A DNA stretch of 64,000 nucleotides from Phoebastria nigripes (GCA_035582835.1 JAYKAV010003061.1:1-64000); one strand, 5' to 3'; numbered from the stretch's first letter, positions 13,401-24,088 are shown. Numbers and translations: made by a program. The notes: generated by a model from the letters alone, not told the origin.

Positions 13401-14416
13401 TCGTATCAAGACTTGTGGCGACTTGAAATTTCTCATGATGTTTAACTCCTCATGTTAGGAATCAACTTCAGGTGATTTTTTTTTTTCTGTATTATTCTTT
13501 TGACACATATATTTCTTCCTTCCATGCCTTGGCATATAATGTAGCATTGAATATGGGCATATACAATATGTAAGATGGCTTTATTTTTATGGTAACATTT
13601 TTAGATTTCAACTACTCACAAAAATGTAATTTAAAAAAATTATTCATGTTGGTATCAAGATCACCAGCTCCTGCCTGAACATCAGCACTTGCATATCACT
13701 GCAGGGAATTTCTGTTCTGGCAACCTGATGTTCCAAATGAGTTCATCATAACATTGAACCAGTGTCAAAAACTTTTTTGCACAGTAAAAATCATCTGTGA
13801 TCCTGGGTACATTCCTTCATTCACATTTCTCATCACTCCAACTTTTCCTCATCACACTAATTTTAACTCTACCAGGTTGCTCCAAAGACAAGAACTTGCT
13901 CTGTTTTCACCAGAATCAATGTTGAGCAAATGCTTCAAAGATGCAAAAACCTTGAATAGTGAAGTGAAATCCTCAATCATTTCAGTTATCTAGGAAGATA
14001 TATCCAAGGCACGAGGGCTTTATACAGAAAACCAGGCATCATCGTGATAAAAAGAGAGAACATCTGGTCATGGCACATGGCCAGATGGCACATCTCTCTG
14101 TTTCATTTCTCATGAAAATTTTACCACATTTAACATTGCTTTGGAAAAAAAGAGTGTGTGTGTGCGTGCGCGCGCATGTGTATGTGCATATGTGTGTGTA
14201 TATATACATATACTACATATACGGGGGGGGCGGGCTGGGGGGAGAGAGAGAGAGAGAGATTCCCATAAGAGAAAAGGAGTATATCTGATTTCTGCTTTTA
14301 TCTCCTTCCCCAGTGTAAGTCATTCGCAGGAGATCTTCCCTGGAGGAAACTACAGCCTGAGTTCCTGGAAAGGATGTTGCCAAATACTGGATCGACCTGC
14401 TTTTCATTGCACTTGA
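1376..14416 (+). CDS. SLC28A3: SLC28A3 (CNT3), 3' part: nine exons to the stop codon
   Basis: Plasma-membrane, cation-coupled importer of purine and pyrimidine nucleosides and nucleoside drugs. The coding parts are 1376-1456, 2532-2657, 3814-3944, 4769-4937, 6603-6800, 9513-9594, 10449-10547, 12284-12407 and 14314-14416. They total 1113 nt, or 370 residues plus TGA, with no frameshift or stop. All introns are GT-AG and phases match. The family signature [12 protein letters not shown] is in exon 5. Counting from Gln341 of human CNT3 without gaps, Thr342/Glu343, Glu519, Cys561, Asn565, Ser568 and Cys602 all fall on the same residues here. The C-terminus is extracellular-type, with three N-glycosylation sequons. 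The roughly 314 N-terminal residues lie left of the window. CNT3 is preferred over CNT1/CNT2 because of the IFPGGNYSL...KGCC tail. Confidence 0.95.
2532..2657 (+). CDS. SLC28A3: SLC28A3 exon b ([10 protein letters not shown]...AYISFG)
   Basis: 42 codons, phase 0 to 0, acceptor cttccag, donor GTAAGA. It starts with Thr342-Glu343, the rest of the nucleobase-binding motif. [20 protein letters not shown] is near-invariant in the family and provides the remaining sodium-site backbone around AGFSTIAGS. Confidence 0.95.
3814..3944 (+). CDS. SLC28A3: SLC28A3 exon c ([10 protein letters not shown]...LQMAKG)
   Basis: 131 nt, phase 0 in, split Gly codon out (GG|T), acceptor ttctag, donor [21 protein letters not shown] is the conserved membrane segment. 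[14 protein letters not shown] is the start of the cytoplasmic linker, whose end ([12 protein letters not shown]) has diverged from mammals. Confidence 0.93.
4769..4937 (+). CDS. SLC28A3: SLC28A3 exon d ([10 protein letters not shown]...YPQLNFE)
   Basis: 169 nt completing the split Gly codon, then 56 codons. Acceptor ataaag, donor [17 protein letters not shown]...[20 protein letters not shown] encodes a long membrane helix. [19 protein letters not shown] is the extracellular loop typical of CNTs. Confidence 0.95.
4938..6602 (+). other. Intron d-e with a local tandem duplication
   Basis: 1665-bp intron. It contains the 35-bp tandem duplication described at 5788-5848 and otherwise nothing I recognise. 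Confidence 0.8.
5788..5848. repeat. 35-bp tandem duplication with GATA/GACA tract
   Basis: A unit starting TAACTGCTGG and carrying GGACAGATAGATAG begins at 5788 and again at 5823. The second copy is partial and lacks two bases. This is a recent-looking slippage product inside the intron. Confidence 0.85.
6603..6800 (+). CDS. SLC28A3: SLC28A3 exon e (NICAYIF...GVKQYMT)
   Basis: 66 codons, phase 0 to 0, acceptor ttgcag, donor GTAAGT. It holds the CNT signature [12 protein letters not shown]. Its Glu aligns with human Glu519, which coordinates ribose and couples cations. [13 protein letters not shown] precedes hairpin 2. The linker [20 protein letters not shown] is the variable cytoplasmic stretch. 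Confidence 0.96.
7945..7990 (+). repeat. Possible ancient CR1/L3-type LINE 3' remnant
   Basis: A stretch around 'cctgggctagatggac' resembles the 3' terminal block of very old amniote CR1-like LINEs. It is too short and decayed to be sure. It lies in the 2.7-kb intron e-f (6801-9512), which otherwise shows nothing. Confidence 0.3.
9513..9594 (+). CDS. SLC28A3: SLC28A3 exon f ([21 protein letters not shown])
   Basis: 82 nt, phase 0 in, one base of a Thr codon out (A|CA); acceptor ttccag, donor [14 protein letters not shown] carries the residues matching human Cys561 (proton/sodium coupling), Asn565 and Ser568 (ribose contacts). Confidence 0.95.
10449..10547 (+). CDS. SLC28A3: SLC28A3 exon g ([13 protein letters not shown]...CFMTACVAG)
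   Basis: 99 nt. The acceptor TAG at 10446-10448 gives TSIAPS, as in mammals; an alternative AG at 10451-10452 would shift the frame. The first Cys of CFMTAC corresponds to human Cys602, whose Arg variant alters sodium coupling. Donor GTACCG. Confidence 0.93.
12284..12407 (+). CDS. SLC28A3: SLC28A3 exon h (extracellular C-terminal region)
   Basis: 124 nt, split Gly in, split Ser out (AG|T), acceptor ttcacag, donor GTATTG. It encodes [20 protein letters not shown] and two Asn-Ser-Thr sequons, then ECCQQLFT. This part diverges faster than the membrane core, as in other vertebrates. Confidence 0.9.
14154..14213. repeat. 60-bp alternating purine-pyrimidine tract (TG/CG/TA)
   Basis: Uninterrupted purine-pyrimidine alternation: TG steps, then a GC-alternating core, then TG/TA. 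This is a classic Z-DNA-forming composition, 100 bp before the acceptor of the terminal SLC28A3 exon. Confidence 0.92.
14223..14259 (+). repeat. G-tracts followed by (GA)n
   Basis: Runs of 8, 3 and 6 G (14223-14242), enough for a G-quadruplex, followed by eight GA units. They directly follow the alternating tract and precede the exon's acceptor at 14312-14313. Confidence 0.9.
14314..14416 (+). CDS. SLC28A3: SLC28A3 terminal coding exon
   Basis: 103 nt completing the split Ser codon, then 33 codons and TGA (14414-14416). The acceptor is tccttccccag. The tail [17 protein letters not shown] is typical of CNT3 and has an Asn-Tyr-Ser sequon. The protein ends PAFHCT, about seven residues shorter than human CNT3. 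Confidence 0.92.
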
Positions 14417-14530
14417 ATTAAGCCTTAACTTTTTGGGGGGTTAGATCATAAATAAGAGCTGTGTTCCTTGGTAGAAAGGTAATAAAAATTTTCCTTTTCC
14501 ACAATAAATGTGAACCCCTGCCACCAACCT
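14417..14530 (+). terminator. SLC28A3: SLC28A3 3' UTR with proximal poly(A) signals
   Basis: AATAAA occurs at 14481-14486 and 14503-14508, about 65-90 bp after the stop, so a short 3' UTR is possible. A further AATAAA lies at 15532-15537. Which is used cannot be told from sequence. Confidence 0.5.
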
Positions 14531-16560
14531 TTATTTTCCACGTCTTACCAGCCCAATTCCTCTGACTTGCTTGGAATTACTCATAAATTAAACTGGGATA
14601 AATGCAAGACACCTCTTGCTGCAGATCTCTTCTCCCATTACAGATCAGAAGAGAAGGAGAGCATTTCTGAGCCTGGTTCTCCTGATTTCATGTCTACCCT
14701 GAAACTGATGAATCTGTAGAATTAAACTGCTGTAGGCAAGAAGAAAATCTGATTCAGAGGATTTGACTGACACTTGCGTAAAGTTGTGAACTAGAAATAA
14801 TATTTAGAATTGCCATCCATTCCTAATAGTATTTCTGCTCTTTTTGTTACCTAAGAAGGGTTTTTACTGCACGAAGATAAATCACTCTGTTCTCAGAAAT
14901 CTCTGCACATTTCTTTTGGTAACTATGGCTGCACGTGAACTGAGCTGCTAACATGTGGTGCACCTCAGCAGCTTGGTCACTGAAGCACCCAAATCAGGGA
15001 CTGGCCACTGTGTGCCCCAGTCCCCCTCCTTCTGCCCACAGAGGTATCCAGGCCACATCTTGATCCAGGAGGTTGGTCCCTGTTTAGAGGTAACTCATAT
15101 GAACAGAAATGTCCAGACTCCAAGGAAAGTTTCCTGTATTGATTCTTCACAATCTTTGTTGTTAGCAATTGCGAAAATTGATCCTGGAGTCACCAACCAG
15201 GAACTCAGAGCAGTATTCCTACCAGAAACAACAGAGCTGTGCTGCAAATCAAATGTGGGTAAAATTGGGTCACAATCTGACTACTCCCTGGGAGAGCAGC
15301 ATTAATGGATCTTGAAGACCTCTAGAAGATCCTCTTGAAGAGGAAAGTCTGTTATGTTTTTAAGCTTCAGACCTTTCATGGACTCCAAAACTGAAAAGCT
15401 CTTTGCAGATCGTTTTGCAGAAGATTGCGAGATATATATTCCTACCCTTTGACATTGTTAGTGCCAAAGACTTGGAAAAAAAGCTAAGAACTGAAGTACA
15501 GGAACATCAGAAAGTCCTGACATAACCTCCAAATAAAACTTGTGCAGAGGGAAATGGACCAGTCTATTCTGATAAAACAATAACTAACTTTTCAATCTTC
15601 CATTAATTATTGCAGAATCTGTTCTGGGAAATCCAGATTTATAAACTTAGACAGTTGCCAGCACAGCTATTTTCAGGGGGCATTTATTTGGACTTACTGT
15701 AAAAGATGCTAGTTTCCTGTAAAACTCAGGTTTGTTTGTTTTTTTTTAAACTCAGTAAAACTCAATCCTCTGAAAAATTATAAAAGCCAGTATTACTACT
15801 ACCTGTGATTTTTATCACGGGTTTCATATTGTTAGGTAACCTCAGTTTTCAGTGCTTTTGAAGAACGTTGCTAATCCTGATTATGGCAGATATATGCTCA
15901 AATATTTTATGCAAACCTGACCTAAAGAAACTGCATGAGTTTGGTCCACAATTTTTAGCCAGCATCCTAGTTATAGAAGGGTTTAGCTTTCAAATAAGTT
16001 TAGAGTCTGAAATAGAGAAATGTATTCTTTCAAGGGAAATTAATCAGAAACATTAACTCTCACTGTCAAGCAGAACACACCCCACACCCCCGTTTATAAG
16101 TCATCACTGGCACTCTCTCTCCTTGCAGCTCCCTAGCATGCTCTATTTAATATTAGCCTTTTGAAATGTCTGCTCTTCCCATTCCTGCAATTGTAAGCTG
16201 TTTAAAAGGGCTACTCCGGCTAGTAAAGACAACCATGCATGAACTTCTAAAAAAGCCTCTCATATAGCTTGAGGCAGCAGCCTTCCTCTCACAGAAGAGA
16301 TGTGGTGTGTTTCTTTTCTTTTTTAGGACTCGTCTACAGCAGGATTACATGGAAGGCAATTTTAGCAGAGGATATGTGACATTGATCTACCTACACCTGG
16401 TCAAAGAGATTGCCCACCTGGTTTGCTGATGGCTTAATCAAAAGATTATGTACATGGGATGTTGCATCCTAAATGTAGCAAAAAAAGCAGCAAAAGCAGG
16501 GGGGAATTGCTAACAAGTAGCATCATACTTTCAGATGACTGTTTTCCCTCTGTCCTTGTG
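14531..16560. other. Distal 3' UTR or intergenic, nothing recognised
   Basis: AT-rich sequence without exon-like conservation signals that I can recognise and without known repeats. It may include a long 3' UTR isoform of SLC28A3 if the AATAAA at 15532 is used. Confidence 0.5.
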
Positions 16561-17145
16561 ATGGTGCTAGGAGTTCGGTATAGGGGTCTTTGTGTCTCTC
16601 GACACAAAAGGGGAACTGTGCATTTCACCCGCTCAGGGTTAACCTGGCAGCTCGGACCCTGAACTATCAGCACCCAGGAACACAGTTCCGACAACACGAT
16701 TGCCAGCGACAGTGAACCTGCAACACAGACCTGAGAAGAAACATTTGATTTAATCAAATGCTTGCTAGCACTCTATACTTGTATAGATTCAAAGATTTAC
16801 ATGAACATTTTGGAAATAATGGATTAAATAACAAATGAAGCCTACGTGGAGGTATCCCTGTTTCAAAGGTCTTGCAAAAAAGGGAGAGCTTAACCTGCTT
16901 TGCGGTTACTGGCATGGCAGTGCACAATAGGTTGTAACTAACGCAGATGACAAGTTAATGAAGCACAAGTGGTGTGACTCAATCTGTCACCCTCAGAAGC
17001 TACCCACTGGATGTCAGTACGTATCTAATAGCCTTGTGGAGCTTTGTACTATAGCATTCACGGCGTGTTAGTCACTAAAAATCACCGGTAATAATTCCAG
17101 GAAATGTTTTACACAGTTCGGTGTACAACAGTTCCAGGAAACATA
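16560..17145. promoter_or_regulatory. CpG-denser patch with palindromes and two STAT-type sites
   Basis: CpG is much commoner here than in flanking DNA (about seven between 16570 and 16710 alone). It contains an 8-bp stem with a 4-nt loop (16589-16608), a 9+1+9 perfect palindrome (16742-16760) and two identical TTCCAGGAA sites (17095-17103, 17132-17140). It could be a regulatory element or a young unrecognised LTR. No function is shown. Confidence 0.35.
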
Positions 17146-18085
17146 CTGTTTAGCCCTTATCATGCTCAGAGCATATACAATCAAAGAAAACTATCCTTAA
17201 TGTAAGACAAATTCTCTCTGGCCCCAATCTAGAAAAGCACTGAATATGTAAATGAGCAAGGCTGATAGGGAACAGGAATATTTCTATTTTAATTGGCTGA
17301 GAAGTATTTGGATAAAACAAGCACACTTTCAGAAACAAACTCTTTTTCCAATTCTACATACCACAGCAGCACTTGCAACCTATATAACTTTGTGAACATG
17401 TGAATAGTTGACTATGTCAAAGACGCAAGTCATATACAGCAAGTTATGGAGCCAAGTAAGTGTTCTCCAAACCAGGTATCACCTCCTTCTCACAAAAGAC
17501 CTGAGTAGAGAGAGACAAGCTGCTAAAGAGACAGAATATGAATACCAATTCTTTTCTTCTGCAGACTGAAACAGTTTTTGCTACGCAGTGGTTAGACTGC
17601 TTCCCACTATGCAGTGCCATAAATCCATGGTTCCCAAATTTTGTGAGTCTGTGGATCACTAACAGACTTCCAAATTTCAACTAGATACAGGTGGCTTTAA
17701 AGTCACTTAAGCATGTTGCTCAGCAGTGGCATATAGCTGGGAAGGTGGCTCTGAACCTCAGCCCCACCAGCAGTGGTAGAAGACAAATCTGTGTCTAGGG
17801 CATTAGTGCAGGCCAAGGGAAGCTCTCTGCCATTGTGAAGTACGTGGCACAGGGAGCACAGAGACCTGCTTGGCAGCCAGCAGCACAGGCCGATGTGCCC
17901 TGGGGCAGTGGTGTGAGGCCCTGAGTTTGGAGTTTATGGGCACAGTTCACCCATGTGGCACCATCCTGACTCTGCAAGCAGGCCCACAGAATAAGTAGGC
18001 CTGCTGCTATCCTGAGCTGTTATCTGAAATCAAACATAAAAACAAGTGGCAGGTTACAAAACTTTCATGTTTGAGAGGCTGAATC

Positions 18086-18182
18086 AAATTCTCCTCTCGT
18101 TTACATCAGTCTAAACTTGGGGGATCTTCACTGAAGCTGGAGTTACCATACACTTATACCAGTGTAAATCAGATGAGAATTT
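18086..18182. repeat. Ancient palindromic MITE-like repeat
   Basis: Arms 18086-18110 and 18158-18182 are inverted copies, matching at 19 of 25 positions and beginning AAATTCTC. Internal blocks such as 'ccagtgtaaatcag' resemble an old palindromic repeat frequent in turtle and crocodile genomes (recognised from memory, unnamed). It is probably a fossil non-autonomous DNA transposon. Confidence 0.5.
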
Positions 18183-18443
18183 GTTTCCTTGGATTTGATT
18201 CTGATGTCAAGCTAGTTTTAAAGTCTGCCAGTCCACAGGAGCGAATGGAGTACTTCAATTAATACAATATTGTGTAATGATCAGTGCAACTGTACACATG
18301 CTTCTGTTTTGCCTCGTGGAGCTCTGAATCTGAAACCTGAGAATATTCAGAAAAACAGACTGGTGAAAACCAGTTTACTCTTTAGCTCAGAACTACTTCA
18401 TGATGGTTTTACAGAGGGGAAAAAAAAATCAAAGCATTTTCTT

Positions 18444-18543
18444 GTTGCTATGGCATTCTGCAGCATAGGGATTTGCTATAGCAACCAGTGCACTACCTCC
18501 AAAGGCATTGATCAGAATGCATGGGTTGCCATGGTTGCCATAG
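18444..18543. promoter_or_regulatory. Cluster of RFX/X-box-like half sites
   Basis: Within 100 bp: GTTGCTATGGCA (18444-18455), the perfect palindrome TTGCTATAGCAA (18473-18484), and GGTTGCCAT twice in tandem (18524-18532, 18533-18541). RFX proteins bind GTTGCCATGGCAAC-type X-boxes. Use as an enhancer is inferred only. Confidence 0.4.
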
Positions 18544-20106
18544 TGAAAACAGTATTTTCTTTTTGCTATATTGATTGGTGACTTTGATGTCAGGTGGCTA
18601 GAAAAGTCAGGGAGATGGGAGCACCCTACACGAGATTGCTGCGTGTTCCCTGGTGGCAAGCATAGATGGCAGNTCAGGACCATGTTTCTCTAGATGAAAT
18701 GAGAACATCTTGAGTTTTTATGTGCAAATCTTGCATGTTACCAGGATTAAATATATGTAAGAAATATTATACTTGGGTCTTGTTGCTTACTTGTTTTCCA
18801 CATGCTAGGGAAGTGTTCCTACCTCAGCAGCAATTGCATTGCAACATTTGGAGTCCCCATGTTAGGGAGAATGGCCCCGTGCATAGGATAATAAACCTGG
18901 ATTTGTGTCCAGCTGTGAATTTTGCGACAGGCCCCATGTGTACTTGGGAAAGTTTCTCAGCTCTGAGATGTCTCTATTCCCGACCTGTAAAATGAAGCAG
19001 TAGCCTGGGGGTGTTGTTAGCAGTTGCAGTACAGCAAAAATTATTAGACAGCAGAAACGGGAGAGCAGGACTTTTGCAGTTGTAGGATTATACACCTGGG
19101 AGCTCCCTCTAGCCTGATTCTGTACTGAAAAGTAATGAGGTACTATGCATTACATGCCTAGTTTCTGTCAGAGGCTCTTACACATGGATCGAAACAGATA
19201 AAACTCCACCAATCTGGCACTTTTCCTAAACGAACAGCTCTGGTTCAAATAAAGGAAGAAGACTGTAGATGGGTTCATACCAATGTTATTTCCCCACTCT
19301 AAAGAAACACTATTGCATTGCTGTAGCATCTGAGCTCAAATGACTGCTGTTACATCGCACAATCCCAGCTACTTTCCATAGCTGCTTTATTATCTCTATG
19401 ACCCCAAATATTCCCAGTATCCTTAACTGCTGACTGAACTTGTCCTACAAAACTCTTATTTGACTCTAGTTGGCTATTTGGCCATATTACAACAATCATT
19501 ACACAGAGAAAGACTCCAAAGTCTCTTATCTGTTTAGCTTGAACCATTTCTGTGTTACAGGTACTTCCCCAAGAAGCACTGAAAAAAGCCTTTATCTATT
19601 TTCAATTCACAAATACCATGTAAAAGACATCCAGCCCCCACAATTTTTTGAATAATCATGCCCAGGCATTTCAAAAAAGGAATTTGTCCTTGCAGTTACA
19701 CACTATTCTTGCAAACAGCTCAGCTGAAGTCAACCGAGGTACTCTCTGTACTATACATGTACCTTGCATAAGTGATTGCGGTATCTGGCTTGACCTGAAA
19801 CCACCTAGGAAAACTTGCAGAACTCCCTCAGAGCTATCAGTTCTCTCCTTGTGCTACCTTGACTGCCATAATAAAACCATGGCAGAGCCCAGACTGAGAT
19901 TTCAGGTCAGGCTTCATTTACCAGGTAACTGTTGTATTCCCAAGCCTCTTGCTCCCCTCCTTTCATCCTTTCTTCTTCTGACCACTCCATGGCTTTACAG
20001 TAGCACTGTTCACATCTTGCCTTCTGTATCTGCTGCTTTTACTCTTGCACCTTTGTTTTGATTTCACACATCACCACAGGGGTGCTGGAATTTTTCCTTT
20101 CTCAGA

Positions 20107-20120
20107 TCACTAGGTGGCAG
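20107..20120 (+). promoter_or_regulatory. CTCF-like core motif
   Basis: TCACTAGGTGGCAG matches the core of the CTCF consensus closely. It stands in unique intergenic DNA about 5.7 kb after the SLC28A3 stop. Confidence 0.35.
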
Positions 20121-20129
20121 AACACAATC

Positions 20130-23100
20130 AGTAAAAACTCTTCCCAAGAAAACACGTAGGGCTACAAGTATCTAGCCTTTTTGTTTGTATATATATGGCC
20201 TACTTGGGGTTTTTGTTGTGCAAAATTTCAGGTTGAATACTTTTATTAACTACCCCCCATTTTCAGGTAATATAAAAATATGACATGCTTTGGCCAAGGC
20301 GGTTTGCTTTTAAGGGGCCACTGTGGGCACTTTGAATAGCTCCACTTTTCAGTGTGCCACACAGCCATCCCTGAAAATGATCTTTTCCTAAAATGCTGCT
20401 TGCTGATCCCCCCAGATTTCTTATTACCTTTGTAGATTGTGGTGAAGGGTGTTAATGTCTGTCTGTAGTAAGCTTAGTGGAAGTAGTAGAATGAATTATG
20501 GAATAAATAAAGGCTTAGATACTGCAAAAACTTGCAACAGATGGTGTGGGGAGGGTAGTTGTGCACCTTGCTACTGTATTGCCATTCTACTTAGCTGCAA
20601 GTAATATGGAGCTAAAAGTTTCTAAAACTCATGCATGGCCCAGAATAGCAACACCAGTAACAGTACCAAAGTCCATTTTACTGTAACCTCCACCACTGGC
20701 CCAGGTCTCAGCATGTCCTCTGCCTTGAGGCTTGCTGAATGCAGTAAGGCTTTTCACACGCTGGTATAGTTTTCCTTAGTTGCCTTGTAGAGGTAGGGGG
20801 TAAAGAGGGTTAAGAAAAAACATTAGTAAGGATGACATACACCATGAGTAGCAGCCCTAGAAAATGGTACCCTTGGAGAGGAGAAGGAAATGATGTATTG
20901 TGAAGAAAGCAATGACAAGACATCCTTATGAGATGCGATTCAAGTAAATGGCTTGTTTCTGGAGTACCAACTGTTGCAGTGTCTGGCAAACTCTTTATTT
21001 ACATGGAATAGGGAAGCACAAAGAGCCTCCCTTGCCTTCCAGAGATACTAGAACCACTATTCAAGAGCTTAAATACTTACTGCTAAATATGGCAAAGTAA
21101 TCCACTTCACAGAGCAGTAACCTGCTCACAGTGAGTTGCAAGAGCTTGTACAGAATTTAAAAAGCTCTTTAAAAGACACTGGATGGGTATAGTCTTCTCA
21201 AAACCTAAATAAGGAGGGTCTCTCCATTACTTTCACTCCAACTGAGAAATGTTTCATCAAATAATATGAGACAGCAGAGCACTTGCTACCTACTTTGGGC
21301 TGTTCTTCATCTCAGATCTGTGATTGTGTTAATGGGAACATTCGGGAAAGGCATACACAAAGGCAAGGNCATGTGAGTACCCATCCTTCAGAAACCTGAA
21401 CTGGAACCATCCACAGAACACTCTCAAAAAACCCAAAGGGCTCAAAGCCAGAGGCAGTGTGCTGTTGAGACAGGCTCAGATAGATTTGGCTTTCTTACAT
21501 CAGCTTTTCTTCATATTTCCTAATGTCATTCTATAAAGGCTGTTGTGTATGCTTATCGCCAGAGTTAACTAAAGCCCTTGTGGGCTGTAGTGAGGTGGGT
21601 GGTGGTGTTGCTCTTAACCAGTGATGCCCAGCTTTGAAAAAACTCTCCCTTCTGGAACATTGCTCATAAAAGCATTTTCACCTGGACATGAGAGGGAGTG
21701 TATTCTCCAAAGATATTTTCAGCTAGTTCCAAAAGGTACATTTCTGTCCTGCAGACTTCAAGTTGACTGTTTCCAATGAAGAATTTGCCAAATAATGGCC
21801 AAAAGGAAAAGATTAAAGTGTTGGTCTAATTCACTGTAGTGTTTTCTCTATATTATTTTTCTTTCCAGGGAAATGCAAGACTTTAAATAGTGATAACTTT
21901 CCATTCCATGAAGCTTGCTGCCTAAAGTTCCTTCAAAATATTAGGGCCAAATGGAGGGACTTTCTTCTCCATGTCTAAGTATATTGCAATAACTAGAAAA
22001 ACGTAATTCTTTATCTAATCATTGCTATTCAGATCTATAGAGACGTTGTCCTTTGCGGTTCCTTGAGGATTCAGTAGGATGCTAAAATTATACAGAACTT
22101 GTTCCTCCATTAGAAATCACCCTCACCCACTTCTTAGTCTTTCAGCAGTCCCTAAAATAGCAATGGGAACGTGCTTTCAACTGCATCTAGATTTATTTCT
22201 TCTCTGAGACAAGGTCTTTGGTCTGTGCAAAAAATCCTACAACACAGATATCAGGCAAAAATGGCTTCTGCACTATATATATGTTCACTTAGATGTGCTT
22301 AGTTATGTGGCAAAAAATATTTTTCAATGTATTTGACTCCCACTAGAACTATATGAGGCGATGGCAGATAGTGAACTGGATTCCTTTTGTGCTTTACGCT
22401 TTCTCAGATACAGCTGTTATAGTTACTTCTGCGCAAATCCAACCAGGTAATTACTCATTAACCATCAAAGAGAGAAGTAGCCTGATTCCTGAGAACTATT
22501 TGACTTTGCAGCACTAGTAGTCAAGAAAAAAATCTTATCTGACAAGCTTGAATCTACCAAAGAAAGTTCCAGTTGAACCAGACCTGATAGCGCTGGCCAA
22601 AGCAGAGGAGAATGGTAATACTTCCCTTGGTTTATTTTGAGAGGGGACATTGAGGAAATCAGTTTTCAAAAGACAAAAAATCTTCCATTTGCAGATTGTC
22701 TTTGCCAATATAGACATTTCAGAGAGACAAGGCTGAATCCTGAGGTCTTGGTACAAATGACCCAGGAACTATTCTGGTGGCATTGTGAACTATTACTGTT
22801 CTTTCTCTAAAAATTATCTCATTTAAGATTCTTGGAAGAGCCTCTTATAACTTATATGCCCCAGAACAAACTGCTGCTAGATGTCTTTTTCCTGATTGTG
22901 ACAAAATATGACTATGTTGGTGATGGCTGTCTTGTTTGACGGCACTGTTTCTAGCAAAACGTGTTCTAAAATACAGTAGGTATAATTCTGAGTGTATTAC
23001 TTTCACAGAGACCATGAACAGGCACTAATCTCCATTTTACTCTGCATTGTACAAACAAATAGACCAAGCTTCAGAGAGCTTTTGATCCAATTTTTGTGGA

Positions 23101-24085
23101 ATAAACAGAAAAAGCATGTGTAGAGATCAAGGCAGCAACAGACACAAGTGCATAGAATAGTAATCATAGTAGCGCTATCATAGATAAATTAAAGGCAGTA
23201 CAAATTAAGCAGCCATTAATGATATAATATAGAGCACAATACAAATATAACCAGGCCTCTTTTCCTAAGCAAGAGTATGAATGTGTTACACTTCTAATCT
23301 ATTTGTACAGTGTAGTCCTCAACTGCTGATAAAACAACACATTGCCATCAGATAATCTCTTCCTTTCACTGCTGTGCCCCACGTTTAATGGTCCATGGCT
23401 AGGTCTGTGTTGGTCGGCTCCATCGCTGGCCATGGATAAGAGCCAAAGTTTTCATTTGTTATCACAGGAGGGCCCATGGGGCTTTGTTTCCACCACAGAC
23501 AAACAACTGCCTCTCAGTGGGTTGGTACTTGAGTTTCATATACATGTATCTTCTGAAGAGACCCATGTATTGCTCTAGCATCAGTGAGATTATTTGGGGG
23601 CAGTTTTTTTGTTTTAACCAGTGTTAGCACCAGCCTCTTCATCACAAGTCTGGATAGACCAGGACTGAAAATGTATGTGTCTGGTGCTGCTGCTGGTAGC
23701 ACCTGTGGAGCTGAAAAGGAGCAACAAAGACAGACTTTTCACAAAAGTGTTTGTAAAGGGAGGGTGTGGGAGACAAAAGCTTTGTTTGGGTTTTTTGTCT
23801 GCTTAGTTTATAAATAGTCAGCTTGATAATGTTCAAAAGCGAAAGAATATATCAGTTTTGCAATATCTGATTCAGCTCTCTGCACTACATTGGGTCTAAG
23901 GACTGGCCCATGAGGTCTAAGTGGCTCTGCTAGNTGGGTGATGGCTCTGTGCTAGATCTCCACCATAAACCAGTGTAGGTGATGCCATTAGAGCTCTTCT
24001 GACATCAGTGGCAGAACTTATGGAGCTGTCATTACTGGAGCACTCCAGCACACAAGCACACAGGACTGAGTCTGTTATGATGAAG
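20130..24085. other. Intergenic, no recognised feature
   Basis: No coding signal, repeat family or RNA gene recognised. Short open frames here have no protein-like composition. Confidence 0.6.
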
Positions 24086-24088
24086 TGG

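Noticed and set aside
14070..14288. Short open frame across the TG/CG/TA tract
   Set aside because: It is a translation of simple repeats, not a protein.
19648..20061. 137-codon plus-strand open frame
   Set aside because: No recognised domain, no splice context, and composition like the flanking noncoding DNA.
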